The notes under the pieces were generated by a model, which saw nothing but the letters and a program-made list of their open reading frames with translations, searched no databases and had not been told where the DNA came from. From the NCBI GenBank assembly GCA_022784805.1, contig JALFYG010000166.1:1-16965 (forward strand): a DNA stretch of 16,965 nucleotides, in the 5' to 3' direction. Position numbers and translations under genes: made by a program. The stretch comes from Spirochaetales bacterium (GTDB lineage Bacteria; Spirochaetota; Spirochaetia; Sphaerochaetales; Sphaerochaetaceae). This document shows, piece by piece, positions 1-7,254 of this stretch (positions are counted from its first letter, which is position 1; every line of letters begins with the position of its first letter).

Positions 1-130
1 CATAATCAGATTTGCTGAGTTTTTGAGTTTTTATCTTCAACTCAACGCAGACAGGGACCTGGGATTTTCTTCTATCTCTGGTCTGTTTCAGAGTTGTCTT
101 TATGGCTTCATTCTTTACCTGTCTGTCCAT
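1..130 (-). CDS. N-terminal fragment of a minus-strand gene, possibly TnpB-like (IS200/IS605 family); runs off the left edge
   Basis: Reading the minus strand from the ATG at 130-128 gives 43 uninterrupted codons beginning MDRQVKNEAIKTTLKQTRDR and continuing with KSQ, VELKI and KLSK before the window ends. The basic, Lys/Arg-rich start followed by an ELKI-type beta strand and a 'KLSK' segment resembles my memory of the N-termini of spirochaete TnpB-family proteins, which are RNA-guided nucleases of IS200/IS605 elements. The diagnostic RuvC and zinc-finger motifs would lie outside the window, so the identity is a guess. The start is supported by a near-consensus promoter whose expected transcription start falls at the ATG, and there is no Shine-Dalgarno. 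No tnpA-like gene is visible upstream (164 onward). It could equally be an unrelated small basic protein. Confidence 0.45.
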   Translation of the reverse strand, partial: MDRQVKNEAIKTTLKQTRDRRKSQVPVCVELKIKTQKLSKSDY

Positions 131-164
131 GATTTATTATATCATTTATAACGATTTATAACAA
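131..164 (-). promoter_or_regulatory. Near-consensus promoter giving a leaderless start for the left-edge gene
   Basis: On the minus strand TTGTTA (164-159) and a perfect TATAAT (141-136) are separated by exactly 17 bases. Only AAATC lies between the TATAAT and the ATG at 130, so transcription would be expected to begin at or next to the start codon. The region also holds two copies of GTTATAAAT. Confidence 0.5.
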
Positions 165-364
165 TGAGGCATTCATTTTTTCAGCCTTACATCCTCCAAC
201 TTGAAAGGTGGAAGCTTTACGGCTGTTTTTCTGTAAACGCCAAGACTATAAGATCCGATTTTGAAAGCCTAGTTGAAAAGGGAATATTCACTGTAGTCCA
301 GATAAATGAGAAGCAGAGAGGCTATTCATTATCCATAGACTTTGATGAAGTGATTTCAACTTGA
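164..364 (+). pseudogene. Remnant of a winged-helix protein C-terminus
   Basis: This open stretch encodes 66 residues and is closed upstream by an in-frame TAA at 149-151. There is no Shine-Dalgarno before the ATG, and that ATG sits inside the -35 box of the opposite-strand promoter. The middle part (NAKTIRSDFESLVEKGIF, then a turn NEKQRGY) looks like a recognition helix and beta-wing of a winged helix-turn-helix, as found at the C-terminus of Fic-family proteins and various regulators. I infer that this is the tail of a larger gene whose front was lost, perhaps through the mobile element suspected next door. It could also be a real small DNA-binding protein; the lack of a ribosome binding site argues against that. 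The family assignment is uncertain. Confidence 0.35.
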
Positions 365-366
365 GC

Positions 367-2148
367 CTAGAAATTAAGCTTACGAAGCACCCTTTCTGCT
401 ACAGGAAGAGGTATTTTTGCTCCCTTTGAAAGCTCTTCTGGAGTAAGGGAAAGAATCGCCTCCACACTCTGATAAGTCTGCATAATCCTCTTACTCCTTT
501 CTGGGCCCACTCCATCAATGGACTCAAGGAGTTTGAAGGATGCATCCTTACTTCTCATTCTCTGGTTAAAAGATGTGGCAAATCTATGGCACTCATCCCT
601 CAGGGCTATAAGCACCCTTAGTCCCGGGTCACTGTGGTCAAGGAGGAGTGATGTGTTATCAGGGAAAACAATCTCTTCATGCTTCTCTGCCAAGCCAACC
701 ACAGGGAATGAGAGCCCCAGCTCGTCGAGGGCTGCTATTGCTGCATTCACCTGCCCTATTCCTCCATCCACCATCAATAAGTCCGGAAGCTGAGCCTTCT
801 CATCCCTCTGCCTTCTATATCGCCTGAATACAGCCTCATGAATGGACTGGAAGTCATTGATCTCATTCTCTTCCAGGCTCTTCATCGAGAAGTGACGATA
901 CTCCTTGTTGGATGGGTTACCATCCCTAAATACAATTAAGGAAGCGACAGTATACTTCCCCGATAGCTGGGCGATATCGAAGCCCTCGATCAATGAAGGG
1001 ATTACGTCGATGTTTGTTATCTCCTTAAGCCTCTCGAGGGCCGGAGTATTGTCCACACTCTTCAGCCTCTTCTCCACATCCCTAGATGCATTCTCTCCTG
1101 CCAGGCGCAGTATCCTGTAGTGTTTTCCATCCTTCGGAATCTCAACGCTGATAGGTTTACCCAGTTCTTCCCTGAAGAACTTTGACAAGAGCTCAGCGTC
1201 TATATCATGGGAAACAAAGAGTTCATGGGGAAGAGTGTCACCATCGCTGTAGTATTGGATCAAGAATGAGAGGAGAGTCTCCGTTTCGTCCCCAAGACAC
1301 TCTGCCCTATACATTGCCTTTCCAATAAGGCGTCCATCCCTGAACTGCATAATTGAGACTGTGCAAAGATAAGCTCTCATCTCGATGGCTGCATAGTCGC
1401 GGCTGTCTTCGCTTCTATCCATATCATCAACGCCTTGGTTGCTCTGCATAACAGACAAGGCCTCCAACAGATCCCGTTTCTTTGCAGCTGTCTCAAAGTC
1501 CAGCTTCTTGGAGGCTTCAAGCATCTCCTTCTTCACTTTTCTTGCAAGGGTGGAGTCATCACCAGACAAGAAGTCTTTGACTTCTTTTATGTACTCTCCA
1601 TACTCTTCTTTTCCGATGGCTCCGATACATGGGCCAGAACATTTCTTCATATGGTAATAGAGGCAAGGAGTTGATTTCTTTTTAAGTGGACCGTGGCAGC
1701 GACGCAGGGGATATGTTTCCTCTACTGTCTCAAGATACATTTCCAGCCTCTTTCCGTCTGGATATGGACCAAAGTACAGGCTTCCGTCTTTAATTATTCT
1801 TCTTGTCTTAAATACCTTCGGATAGTCTTCATTTGTTATTCTAATCAGTGGATAGCTCTTTCCATCCTTAAGAAGGATGTTGTAGTGAGGATTGTACTTC
1901 TTGATCAGATTATTCTCCAAGACAAGAGCCTCATACTCATTTCCTGTTATTACATAATCGATGTTGACAATCTTCTCAACCAAGGCCGCAGTCTTGGCGT
2001 TTCTATTGGGAAGGAAATAGGAGTTGACCCTTCTCTTGAGGTTCTTTGCCTTTCCTACATAAATTACTGTACCTTCGGCATTCTTCATTAGGTAACATCC
2101 CGGATTCTCCGGGAGTGCCCTTGCCTGATCTCTTGCACTTTCGCCCAT
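367..2148 (-). CDS. uvrC: UvrABC excinuclease subunit C
   Basis: UvrC makes both incisions around bulky DNA lesions after UvrA and UvrB have loaded, acting in the cytoplasm. The 593-residue product has the full family layout. A GIY-YIG nuclease domain spans about 10-90 (GCYLM at 17-21, VIYVGKAKNL at 28-37). Four cysteines at 151, 162, 170 and 174 match the spacing of the UvrC iron-sulfur site. A UVR helical hairpin lies at about 203-236. The RNase H-like second nuclease includes Asp391 (EGFDIAQ), Asp461 (LMVDGG) and His521. A C-terminal tandem HhH follows from about 541 (LLESIDGVGPERS). Length is normal. The start at 2148 is divergent from the radical SAM gene with a 49-bp gap. A TATATT lies 8 bases before the ATG, and there is no well-placed Shine-Dalgarno. 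Confidence 0.97.
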   Translation of the reverse strand: MGESARDQARALPENPGCYLMKNAEGTVIYVGKAKNLKRRVNSYFLPNRNAKTAALVEKIVNIDYVITGNEYEALVLENNLIKKYNPHYNILLKDGKSYPLIRITNEDYPKVFKTRRIIKDGSLYFGPYPDGKRLEMYLETVEETYPLRRCHGPLKKKSTPCLYYHMKKCSGPCIGAIGKEEYGEYIKEVKDFLSGDDSTLARKVKKEMLEASKKLDFETAAKKRDLLEALSVMQSNQGVDDMDRSEDSRDYAAIEMRAYLCTVSIMQFRDGRLIGKAMYRAECLGDETETLLSFLIQYYSDGDTLPHELFVSHDIDAELLSKFFREELGKPISVEIPKDGKHYRILRLAGENASRDVEKRLKSVDNTPALERLKEITNIDVIPSLIEGFDIAQLSGKYTVASLIVFRDGNPSNKEYRHFSMKSLEENEINDFQSIHEAVFRRYRRQRDEKAQLPDLLMVDGGIGQVNAAIAALDELGLSFPVVGLAEKHEEIVFPDNTSLLLDHSDPGLRVLIALRDECHRFATSFNQRMRSKDASFKLLESIDGVGPERSKRIMQTYQSVEAILSLTPEELSKGAKIPLPVAERVLRKLNF

Positions 2149-2197
2149 AGAGAAAGAATATATTCCCCTGAAAGAAAAGAAAAGCTACACTCTTAAT

Positions 2198-3427
2198 ATG
2201 AACGCATTTCAAGATATATTTTCTTCACTTCCTTTCCCTATCAGGGACTCTCTTTCTTCTCTTTTCTCCTCCATCCACTTTACCCAAAGCCAAATGTTGG
2301 AGGCTGTAAAAGAAGAAGCCGACCTGGTGCAATGGAAGGAGAAAAGCTTTGCTCTTCAATACAAGAAAGAGAGCGGGAATAAAGATGGAAGAGAAGGAGA
2401 AAGATATATCAAGGCCCTGAGAAAGTATATGAAAGCTCTCAGGGAAAGCGAGACTGATTACTCTGACTTTTATCCCAATGTAAGAAAGAATCCTAAGATC
2501 AAAGCCCTTACAGAGGACCAGAAGATTGTCCTCTCCCGCTGCCCTTGTCCAGTGGACGGTGAGAAGACAAGATGCTGTAAGCTCAGGACACTTGACGCGG
2601 TGATGCAGTGCGGCTTTGGTTGCTCTTACTGTTCCATACAGGCCTTCTATAACGAAAACGAGATAAAGATAGTCTCAAACCTTGAAGAGAAGCTTAACGC
2701 CTTGGAAATCGGAGACGATGTGTGGCATATTGGTACAGGCCAAGCCTCAGACTCCCTTCTTCTTGGAGACGACTACGGTACACTCTCTGCCCTGGCTTCC
2801 TTTGCAGAGAAACACCCCAATGTGGTCATAGAACTAAAGAGCAAATCAAAGAGAGACGTGTTCAATAGACCATGGCCCAAGAACATGGTTTTCACTTGGT
2901 CCTTGAATGCTCCGACCATTATTGAAAAGGAAGAACACTTCACCGCGTCCCTCATTGAGAGACTGGAAGACGCTGAAAGAGCCCGAGACAATGGAAACCT
3001 TGTGGGGTTCCATATTCACCCTATGTTTTATTTCAAGGGATGGGAAAACGAGTATAAAAAAGTGGTGGACGAAATAACATCACGCTTCGCACCGGAAGAT
3101 ATTCTTATGATAGGAATCGGGACACTGACCTTCACAAAAGCTGTGATCAAGAGACTAAGGGAGATGGGTGCAGAGAGCAAAGTGTTGGAGATGGAGCTTG
3201 TTGATGCTGCCGGAAAGTATTCATATCCTTTGGATAAGAAGGAGAAGATGTTTAAGCATATCTATTCTTCTTTTGATAAATCCTACCAAGACAATGTGTT
3301 CTTCTATCTCTGTATGGAAGATCCTTCCCTATGGATGAAGACCCTAGGTCGTGAATACTCCTGTGATAAAGAATTTGAGATGGATATGAAGAACTTCTAC
3401 CTAAAGAAGATAGATTCGATCAGATGA
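2198..3427 (+). CDS. Radical SAM protein of the spore photoproduct lyase (SplB) family, lacking the catalytic Cys
   Basis: The 409-residue protein carries the radical SAM CxxxCxxC signature at Cys138, Cys142 and Cys145 (CGFGCSYC), which would bind a [4Fe-4S] cluster and S-adenosylmethionine. The following region resembles spore photoproduct lyase, including an SD motif (GTGQASDS, 179-186) and a later KSKS stretch. In the Bacillus enzyme this SD motif is preceded by the hydrogen-donor cysteine (ACTSD). Here the matching residue is Gln182, so classical thymine-dimer repair is unlikely. Four additional cysteines at 115, 117, 126 and 127 precede the cluster motif and could bind metal. Spirochaetes do not sporulate, so the substrate is unknown. 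The gene diverges from uvrC, a DNA repair gene, and the XRE gene follows after 15 bp, possibly in one transcript. The alignment to SplB is from memory. Confidence 0.8.
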   Translation: MNAFQDIFSSLPFPIRDSLSSLFSSIHFTQSQMLEAVKEEADLVQWKEKSFALQYKKESGNKDGREGERYIKALRKYMKALRESETDYSDFYPNVRKNPKIKALTEDQKIVLSRCPCPVDGEKTRCCKLRTLDAVMQCGFGCSYCSIQAFYNENEIKIVSNLEEKLNALEIGDDVWHIGTGQASDSLLLGDDYGTLSALASFAEKHPNVVIELKSKSKRDVFNRPWPKNMVFTWSLNAPTIIEKEEHFTASLIERLEDAERARDNGNLVGFHIHPMFYFKGWENEYKKVVDEITSRFAPEDILMIGIGTLTFTKAVIKRLREMGAESKVLEMELVDAAGKYSYPLDKKEKMFKHIYSSFDKSYQDNVFFYLCMEDPSLWMKTLGREYSCDKEFEMDMKNFYLKKIDSIR

Positions 3428-3442
3428 GGATAAAGAATAACG

Positions 3443-4075
3443 ATGAACGCTTACAGTGAGATATATCTTTATGATGCCATGAGAAATCTTGGAGAAACCA
3501 TGGATTACGCTGTAAACGACTGCAAACTTGATGCTAATGAGTTTATAAAGCATTTCATTTCAAGTGGTGTATCTGAGCAATTTGGAAAGGGCAATCCTAA
3601 GTATGTCTCCGGGTTATCGGGAGTAGAGTTAGTCCTGGAAACACTAAGCCATGTGGGATTATCTCTACCTATCTTTGAGCCAAAAGAAAACTATGTATGC
3701 TCTCCCGAATACTGGTGTGGTTGGATTCTTGCTTTTTACCAGTGGAAATCAGGTTATTCCTTTAGGCATGTCTTCAAAACCATATCACCACTTGATATTT
3801 TGAGACTTTATCCAACTCTACATGAGGCTTCTGAGGATCGTGCCGTAGACGCTATCAATGAGATAATTCAATACAGACACACCGTATCTATCCTCCAAGC
3901 ACAGAGGGAGAACTGTGGCTTATCACAAAGAGAACTAGCGGAAAAGTCTGATGTCAATCTCCGAACTATACTACAATATGAACTGAGGACCAAAGATATC
4001 AACAAAGCATCCGTTTCAACAATAATGACCCTAGCAAAGGCACTTTTCTGTCAGCCAGAAGATATTCTTGAATAG
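3443..4075 (+). CDS. XRE-family regulator with N-terminal antitoxin-type domain
   Basis: The 210-residue product has two parts. Residues 1-145 form a domain beginning MNAYSEIYLYDAMRNLGE, with YVSGLSGVEL, SPEYWCGWILAFYQW and a YPTLHEA segment. I recall this pattern from regulators encoded beside DUF3791/DUF3990 genes in gut bacteria, which are toxin-antitoxin-like loci. Residues about 150-210 are a helix-turn-helix (LSQRELAEKSDVNLRTILQYE) ending in PEDILE, typical of XRE proteins. Here no DUF3791 or DUF3990 gene lies next to it, so it is either an orphan antitoxin or a self-standing regulator. The upstream gene ends 15 bp before it, and the GAGG of a weak Shine-Dalgarno overlaps that gene's stop codon. 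A dyad repeat starts 9 bp after its stop, and an oppositely oriented AlbA_2/ATPase gene follows. Confidence 0.85.
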   Translation: MNAYSEIYLYDAMRNLGETMDYAVNDCKLDANEFIKHFISSGVSEQFGKGNPKYVSGLSGVELVLETLSHVGLSLPIFEPKENYVCSPEYWCGWILAFYQWKSGYSFRHVFKTISPLDILRLYPTLHEASEDRAVDAINEIIQYRHTVSILQAQRENCGLSQRELAEKSDVNLRTILQYELRTKDINKASVSTIMTLAKALFCQPEDILE

Positions 4076-4083
4076 TTTCTCCA

Positions 4084-4140
4084 GTGAAGTTAAGTGAAGT
4101 ATTACTTCACTTCACTTCACTAAATACTTCACTACTTCAC
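4084..4140. repeat. Left 57-bp dyad repeat flanking the AlbA_2/ATPase gene
   Basis: This block matches 5647-5703 in the same orientation at 52 of 57 positions (differences at 4091, 4094, 4112, 4122 and 4123). It contains a perfect palindrome, AAGTGAAGTA-T-TACTTCACTT (4092-4112), which extends to 19-base arms with one mismatch (4083-4121). It is built from ACTTC/GAAGT pentamers and continues with two more ACTTCACT-like units. It lies between the convergent ends of the XRE and AlbA_2 genes and overlaps the first base of the AlbA_2 stop codon. There is no T-run, so it does not look like an ordinary terminator. Confidence 0.9.
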
Positions 4141-5603
4141 TAAACAACATGAACCAATCTAGGAGAAGATCTAAACACCACAGGAGTAGATGTCTTGTCT
4201 TCGATTAAAAGACCCTCGTCAACAAGACGAGCGAGGATACTCTTTCTAAAGTAAGTTGATGGTTTTATCCCAATGTATTCTGCTATTTCATAGGCATTAC
4301 GTGATGCAGGATAACAATAAGCAAGTATCTTCTTGTCATGAATGCTTTCGCTGTTGCCATCGAAATAGATATCGGGAATATTATTCTCGTCCACCACACC
4401 GGATGAATAACTTAAGTCAGGAAGGACAAGGGTAAAGGAAGAAGCATCTGAGGAGACAAAAGGAAGCCACTTATCTCCCCTTCCTCTATAGTCATTCTCA
4501 ATCTTGTCAAAACCAGAGCCTTTACTTTCCATATATCTGCAATAGACCAAAATACTGGAAATCAACTCATTTCTTCGACGAGGAATTATTGAAGAGATAT
4601 TCTTCTCTTTTTTCATGACAGGACACCCCATCAAACTTCCAGGAGAAGTAATCTCCAAACGGTCAAGGAACATATTTATTTCTATTTGTGTTCCTTCCAA
4701 ATAATAGTTTCTATGGGCGACAGCATTCACTATACCTTCAAAAACTGATCTCTCAGGATATGAAATCAACTCTCTTCTTCCTCTGTCCTCTTTGATAAAT
4801 CCGTTGACAGAGTGTGACTTAATAAAATCCATAGCCTTGGCGATAGAGTCAAAGATGTTTGATGAAAATTCCTCTTGGGCAAGAATAATCTTGCTTCCTT
4901 TATCTGTTTCAGGCCACTTTGTACATACTATTTTTGTCCTCTCTCCAGAATAGTTGTCGGAGAATAAAAGAGAGCCTCTTTTCAAGAATCCTTTGGAATC
5001 AACGAATCCAATTGATATCAAAGCTTTTTCTGTAAGTTCTTCTCCTGTCATTTCTTTATAAATGGAAAACAGTTTGGTGAACTCACTCTTTTGGAAAGGA
5101 ATATCTGTGTTGTCTTTATCAAAAGGAATACTTTCGCTCATTAAAATCATATCTCTGATAGATTCCGAAGAAGCGAGAATCGTTGAACCAAAGGAACGAA
5201 CGTAAATTCCCATAAGACCATGGTCGTGTAAGACAACAGGAAGAACTTTACTCTTTTCTACAGCAACTGAAACAACATATCTTGTCTCTGTCTCTTCCTT
5301 GACGGGTATACAATTTACTTCATATTTAATTTGTGGGTCGATTTTTTCTTTGATTTGTCTTCGCAGCATCAAAATCAATTTATCTGCTGCATCATGAGAA
5401 AGAGAGATGATCTTATGTGTTGAATTATCAACACCGACGTATAATACACCTCCTTCTGTATTAGCAAATGCAGCAATTGTTTTTAGCCATCCTATTTCTT
5501 TATTTTTCCCACTATCTTCAGATTTACCTTCTTCTAAAAACCTTTTGAACTCATTATTTTTATCTTCGATATTGATTCCTGGCACTAATTCTTCAAGATA
5601 CAT
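4140..5603 (-). CDS. AlbA_2 / divergent-AAA regulator (COG2865-like) with C-terminal winged helix
   Basis: The 487-residue protein has three recognisable parts. An AlbA_2 (Schlafen-type nucleic-acid-binding) domain spans about 10-150, with E-x-K near the start, AFANTEGGVLYVGVD and later YVRSFGST. A GHKL-like ATPase segment of the HATPase_c_4 type spans about 270-375 (YPERSVFEGIVNAVAHRNYY, EITSPGSL and a GSGFDKIE motif). A C-terminal winged-helix region (about 425-487) holds the segment YEIAEYIGIKPSTYFRK. Members of COG2865 are annotated as predicted transcriptional regulators; their biochemical function is largely unknown. A strong Shine-Dalgarno (AGAGAGGA) sits just upstream of the ATG. The gene stands alone between two copies of a 57-bp dyad repeat, one of which overlaps its promoter, so I infer autoregulation. 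Its sequence looks more AT-rich than the neighbouring housekeeping genes, consistent with acquisition. Confidence 0.88.
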   Translation of the reverse strand: MYLEELVPGINIEDKNNEFKRFLEEGKSEDSGKNKEIGWLKTIAAFANTEGGVLYVGVDNSTHKIISLSHDAADKLILMLRRQIKEKIDPQIKYEVNCIPVKEETETRYVVSVAVEKSKVLPVVLHDHGLMGIYVRSFGSTILASSESIRDMILMSESIPFDKDNTDIPFQKSEFTKLFSIYKEMTGEELTEKALISIGFVDSKGFLKRGSLLFSDNYSGERTKIVCTKWPETDKGSKIILAQEEFSSNIFDSIAKAMDFIKSHSVNGFIKEDRGRRELISYPERSVFEGIVNAVAHRNYYLEGTQIEINMFLDRLEITSPGSLMGCPVMKKEKNISSIIPRRRNELISSILVYCRYMESKGSGFDKIENDYRGRGDKWLPFVSSDASSFTLVLPDLSYSSGVVDENNIPDIYFDGNSESIHDKKILAYCYPASRNAYEIAEYIGIKPSTYFRKSILARLVDEGLLIEDKTSTPVVFRSSPRLVHVV

Positions 5604-5623
5604 AGGTTCCTCTCTGTATAATA

Positions 5624-5651
5624 ATTATACCATAAGAATCAAGTTTGTGAA
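5624..5651 (-). promoter_or_regulatory. Promoter of the AlbA_2 gene, overlapped by the right dyad repeat
   Basis: On the minus strand a perfect TATAAT (5629-5624) is preceded by TTCACA (5651-5646) with a 16-base spacer; the -35 matches consensus at five of six positions. The -35 lies within the right dyad repeat (5647-5703), so a protein bound to that repeat would block RNA polymerase. A Shine-Dalgarno follows about 6 bases before the ATG. Confidence 0.6.
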
Positions 5652-5703
5652 GTGAAATGAAGTATTACTTCACTCCACTTCACTCCATACTTCACTACTT
5701 CAC
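5647..5703. repeat. Right 57-bp dyad repeat, upstream of the AlbA_2/ATPase gene
   Basis: This is the partner of the repeat at 4084-4140, in direct orientation and 1563 bp away. Its palindrome has 18-base arms with two mismatches around T5665. The core TGAAGTATTACTTCACT is identical in both copies, as are the trailing ATACTTCACTACTTCAC bases. It overlaps the -35 of the AlbA_2 promoter. The 64 bp from here to the nitroreductase stop contain nothing I can name. Confidence 0.9.
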
Positions 5704-5767
5704 AAGCCCTTTCTTTTTCCAATGACTATTAGAGAGGAATACAAAGTTCTGAGACAAGAACGCTACT

Positions 5768-6550
5768 TTAATTCTCTTCCAAGTATCGCTTGATGTAATA
5801 GAGAGCAGAGCGATTCATCTCAGCCATGAAAGAGGATGTATACTTTCTTCCATAATACTCATCTGCTACAGTTCCTTCTCCATTAAAAGGAAGCCTGTTG
5901 TGTTCTTTGTTATACTCCCTGTGTCCACTATACTCATCTTCCAAGTCTTCAAAAGAACGAAGGGTATAGTTATCTTTCATAAAGATTGAAGAGTTGATAT
6001 CAGGGCGAGGCGTAGACTGGTATCTCTTCTTTGACTTCGGATATCCATATATCACCATGGAGGCAGGGATTACATGAGGCGGCAGTGAGAATAGCTTTAC
6101 AAGCTTTTCTCCATTCTCCAACACGTCCCCGATATAACAGGAACCAAGGCCCAGAGCCTCAGCTGCGACCACACTGGTCTCTGCCGCTATGACAGCGTCT
6201 TCAAAAGACAACAACAGATCCCCTGCACCTAACTTGGGCATTGGAATATCAAACTTCTCAGGGCTCTTTGAGAAGGAGAAGTATCTCTTCCACTTCTCCA
6301 TATCGCAGAGGAAAATCCAGACCAGGGGAGCATTCTCTATCATCTTTTGGTTATCACAGATGATGGCAAGTTCCTTCTTTTTCTCCTCGTCCTCCACTTC
6401 AAGTATGGTATACATCTCCATATTCCCAGCGCTTGGAGAGCGAAGTGTCATTTCCTTGAGCTTATCTACTGTCTCTTTCTCTATTTTTCGTCTTTCAAAG
6501 TCTCTTATTGAACGCCTAGTCCAAATTAAAGAGAGAGTATCATCAATCAT
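5768..6550 (-). CDS. Nitroreductase-family flavoprotein (NfsA/FRP-like)
   Basis: Nitroreductases bind FMN and use NAD(P)H to reduce nitro compounds, quinones or flavins in the cytoplasm. The 260-residue product shows the usual features: RRSIRDF at 12-18 for the FMN phosphate, SPSAGNMEMY at 38-47, and EALGLGSCYIGDV at 131-143, followed by a C-terminal extension. Length fits the oxygen-insensitive NfsA/FRP group (about 240-260 residues) rather than the shorter NfsB group. Its ATG overlaps the rsmE stop as ATGA, so it is the third gene of a translationally coupled malQ-rsmE-nitroreductase operon. The physiological substrate cannot be told from sequence. Confidence 0.9.
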   Translation of the reverse strand: MIDDTLSLIWTRRSIRDFERRKIEKETVDKLKEMTLRSPSAGNMEMYTILEVEDEEKKKELAIICDNQKMIENAPLVWIFLCDMEKWKRYFSFSKSPEKFDIPMPKLGAGDLLLSFEDAVIAAETSVVAAEALGLGSCYIGDVLENGEKLVKLFSLPPHVIPASMVIYGYPKSKKRYQSTPRPDINSSIFMKDNYTLRSFEDLEDEYSGHREYNKEHNRLPFNGEGTVADEYYGRKYTSSFMAEMNRSALYYIKRYLEEN

Positions 6551-7254
6551 ATTAATCCCATCCTCGACAAGGCAATTGAAGGAGAAGCCACGGCAGCTGT
6601 CTCTGTGCGGAGAATCCTATCCCCGATCAATACTGGGGAGTATCCGGAAGAGAGAAATACATTCCTCTCCCTCTCTGACCACCCTCTTTCCGGGCCTATT
6701 GCCAAAACAACCTGCTTATTTTGCAAATCCAAAGAGCTGAGAGGAGAAGCCCCGATGACGTTATCGAGTAAGAGTCTCTCACCTTCCCCCGCTTCCTTTA
6801 TGGCCTCTTCCACGCTCTTTACTACGATGCACTCACTTACCCCTGTCTTTCCGCTCTGCATAGCTCCATCCAGGAGAATAGACTTGTACTCTCCTTCCGT
6901 GTAGAGGGAAGCCGAGGCATAGCTTTTCTCTCCCAAGTCAGAGATAGGAAGAATAAGCTTACCCACACCCAAGGAGACGGCCTCCCTTAGGATTCTCTTC
7001 ATGCATATAGGCCTGACTTGGGCCACGATCATTGTCAGGGAATAAAGTGAGGAAGTATCTTTTTCAGGAAGAAACTCAAAATCAAGGGAAGTGGAGTCAA
7101 AGCTCTTTATCTGGCACTTACCTTCCATTCCATTTATCTCCCCACCATGGAAAGAGTCCCCCACTCCCATGTGGAGGACTTTCTTTATATGGAGATATCT
7201 CTCGTCTTTACTGTCAAAGTGTCTTTGGTCTTTTTCAAAGAGGATAATGTTCAC
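6547..7254 (-). CDS. rsmE: 16S rRNA (uracil1498-N3)-methyltransferase RsmE
   Basis: RsmE is a SPOUT-class methyltransferase that uses S-adenosylmethionine to methylate U1498 of 16S rRNA in the 30S subunit. The 235-residue product has an N-terminal PUA-like domain (about 1-70, with HIKKVLHMGVGD at 22-33) and a trefoil-knot methyltransferase domain. The knot is marked by QSGKTGVSE (133-141), GPERGWSERE (187-196) and GDRILRTETA (211-220), all characteristic of RsmE. The start codon is GTG, in the GTGA overlap with the end of malQ, and the stop overlaps the nitroreductase ATG in the same way. Expression is therefore probably coupled along the operon. Length is normal. Confidence 0.96.
   Translation of the reverse strand: MNIILFEKDQRHFDSKDERYLHIKKVLHMGVGDSFHGGEINGMEGKCQIKSFDSTSLDFEFLPEKDTSSLYSLTMIVAQVRPICMKRILREAVSLGVGKLILPISDLGEKSYASASLYTEGEYKSILLDGAMQSGKTGVSECIVVKSVEEAIKEAGEGERLLLDNVIGASPLSSLDLQNKQVVLAIGPERGWSERERNVFLSSGYSPVLIGDRILRTETAAVASPSIALSRMGLI

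Noticed and set aside
2003..2212. Minus-strand 69-codon frame overlapping the uvrC start
   Set aside because: It is a shadow in another frame of the UvrC N-terminus, where the GIY-YIG motifs are clear.
4092..4112. The left dyad as a Rho-independent terminator for the XRE gene
   Set aside because: The perfect palindrome has a one-base centre and no T-run on either strand, and a near-identical copy lies in a promoter.
4084..4140. The pentamer-rich dyad as a CRISPR array
   Set aside because: The units are contiguous ACTTC pentamers with no unique spacers, and there are no cas genes.
5722..5793. Short plus-strand frame reading MTIREEYKVLRQERYF, resembling the start of a regulator
   Set aside because: Only 23 codons, overlapping the nitroreductase end, without a ribosome binding site. 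Too short to support even as a remnant.
6189..6740. A 183-codon plus-strand frame opposite the nitroreductase and rsmE
   Set aside because: It spans the junction of two well-supported minus-strand genes and is Ser/Phe-rich, as reversed-strand shadows are.
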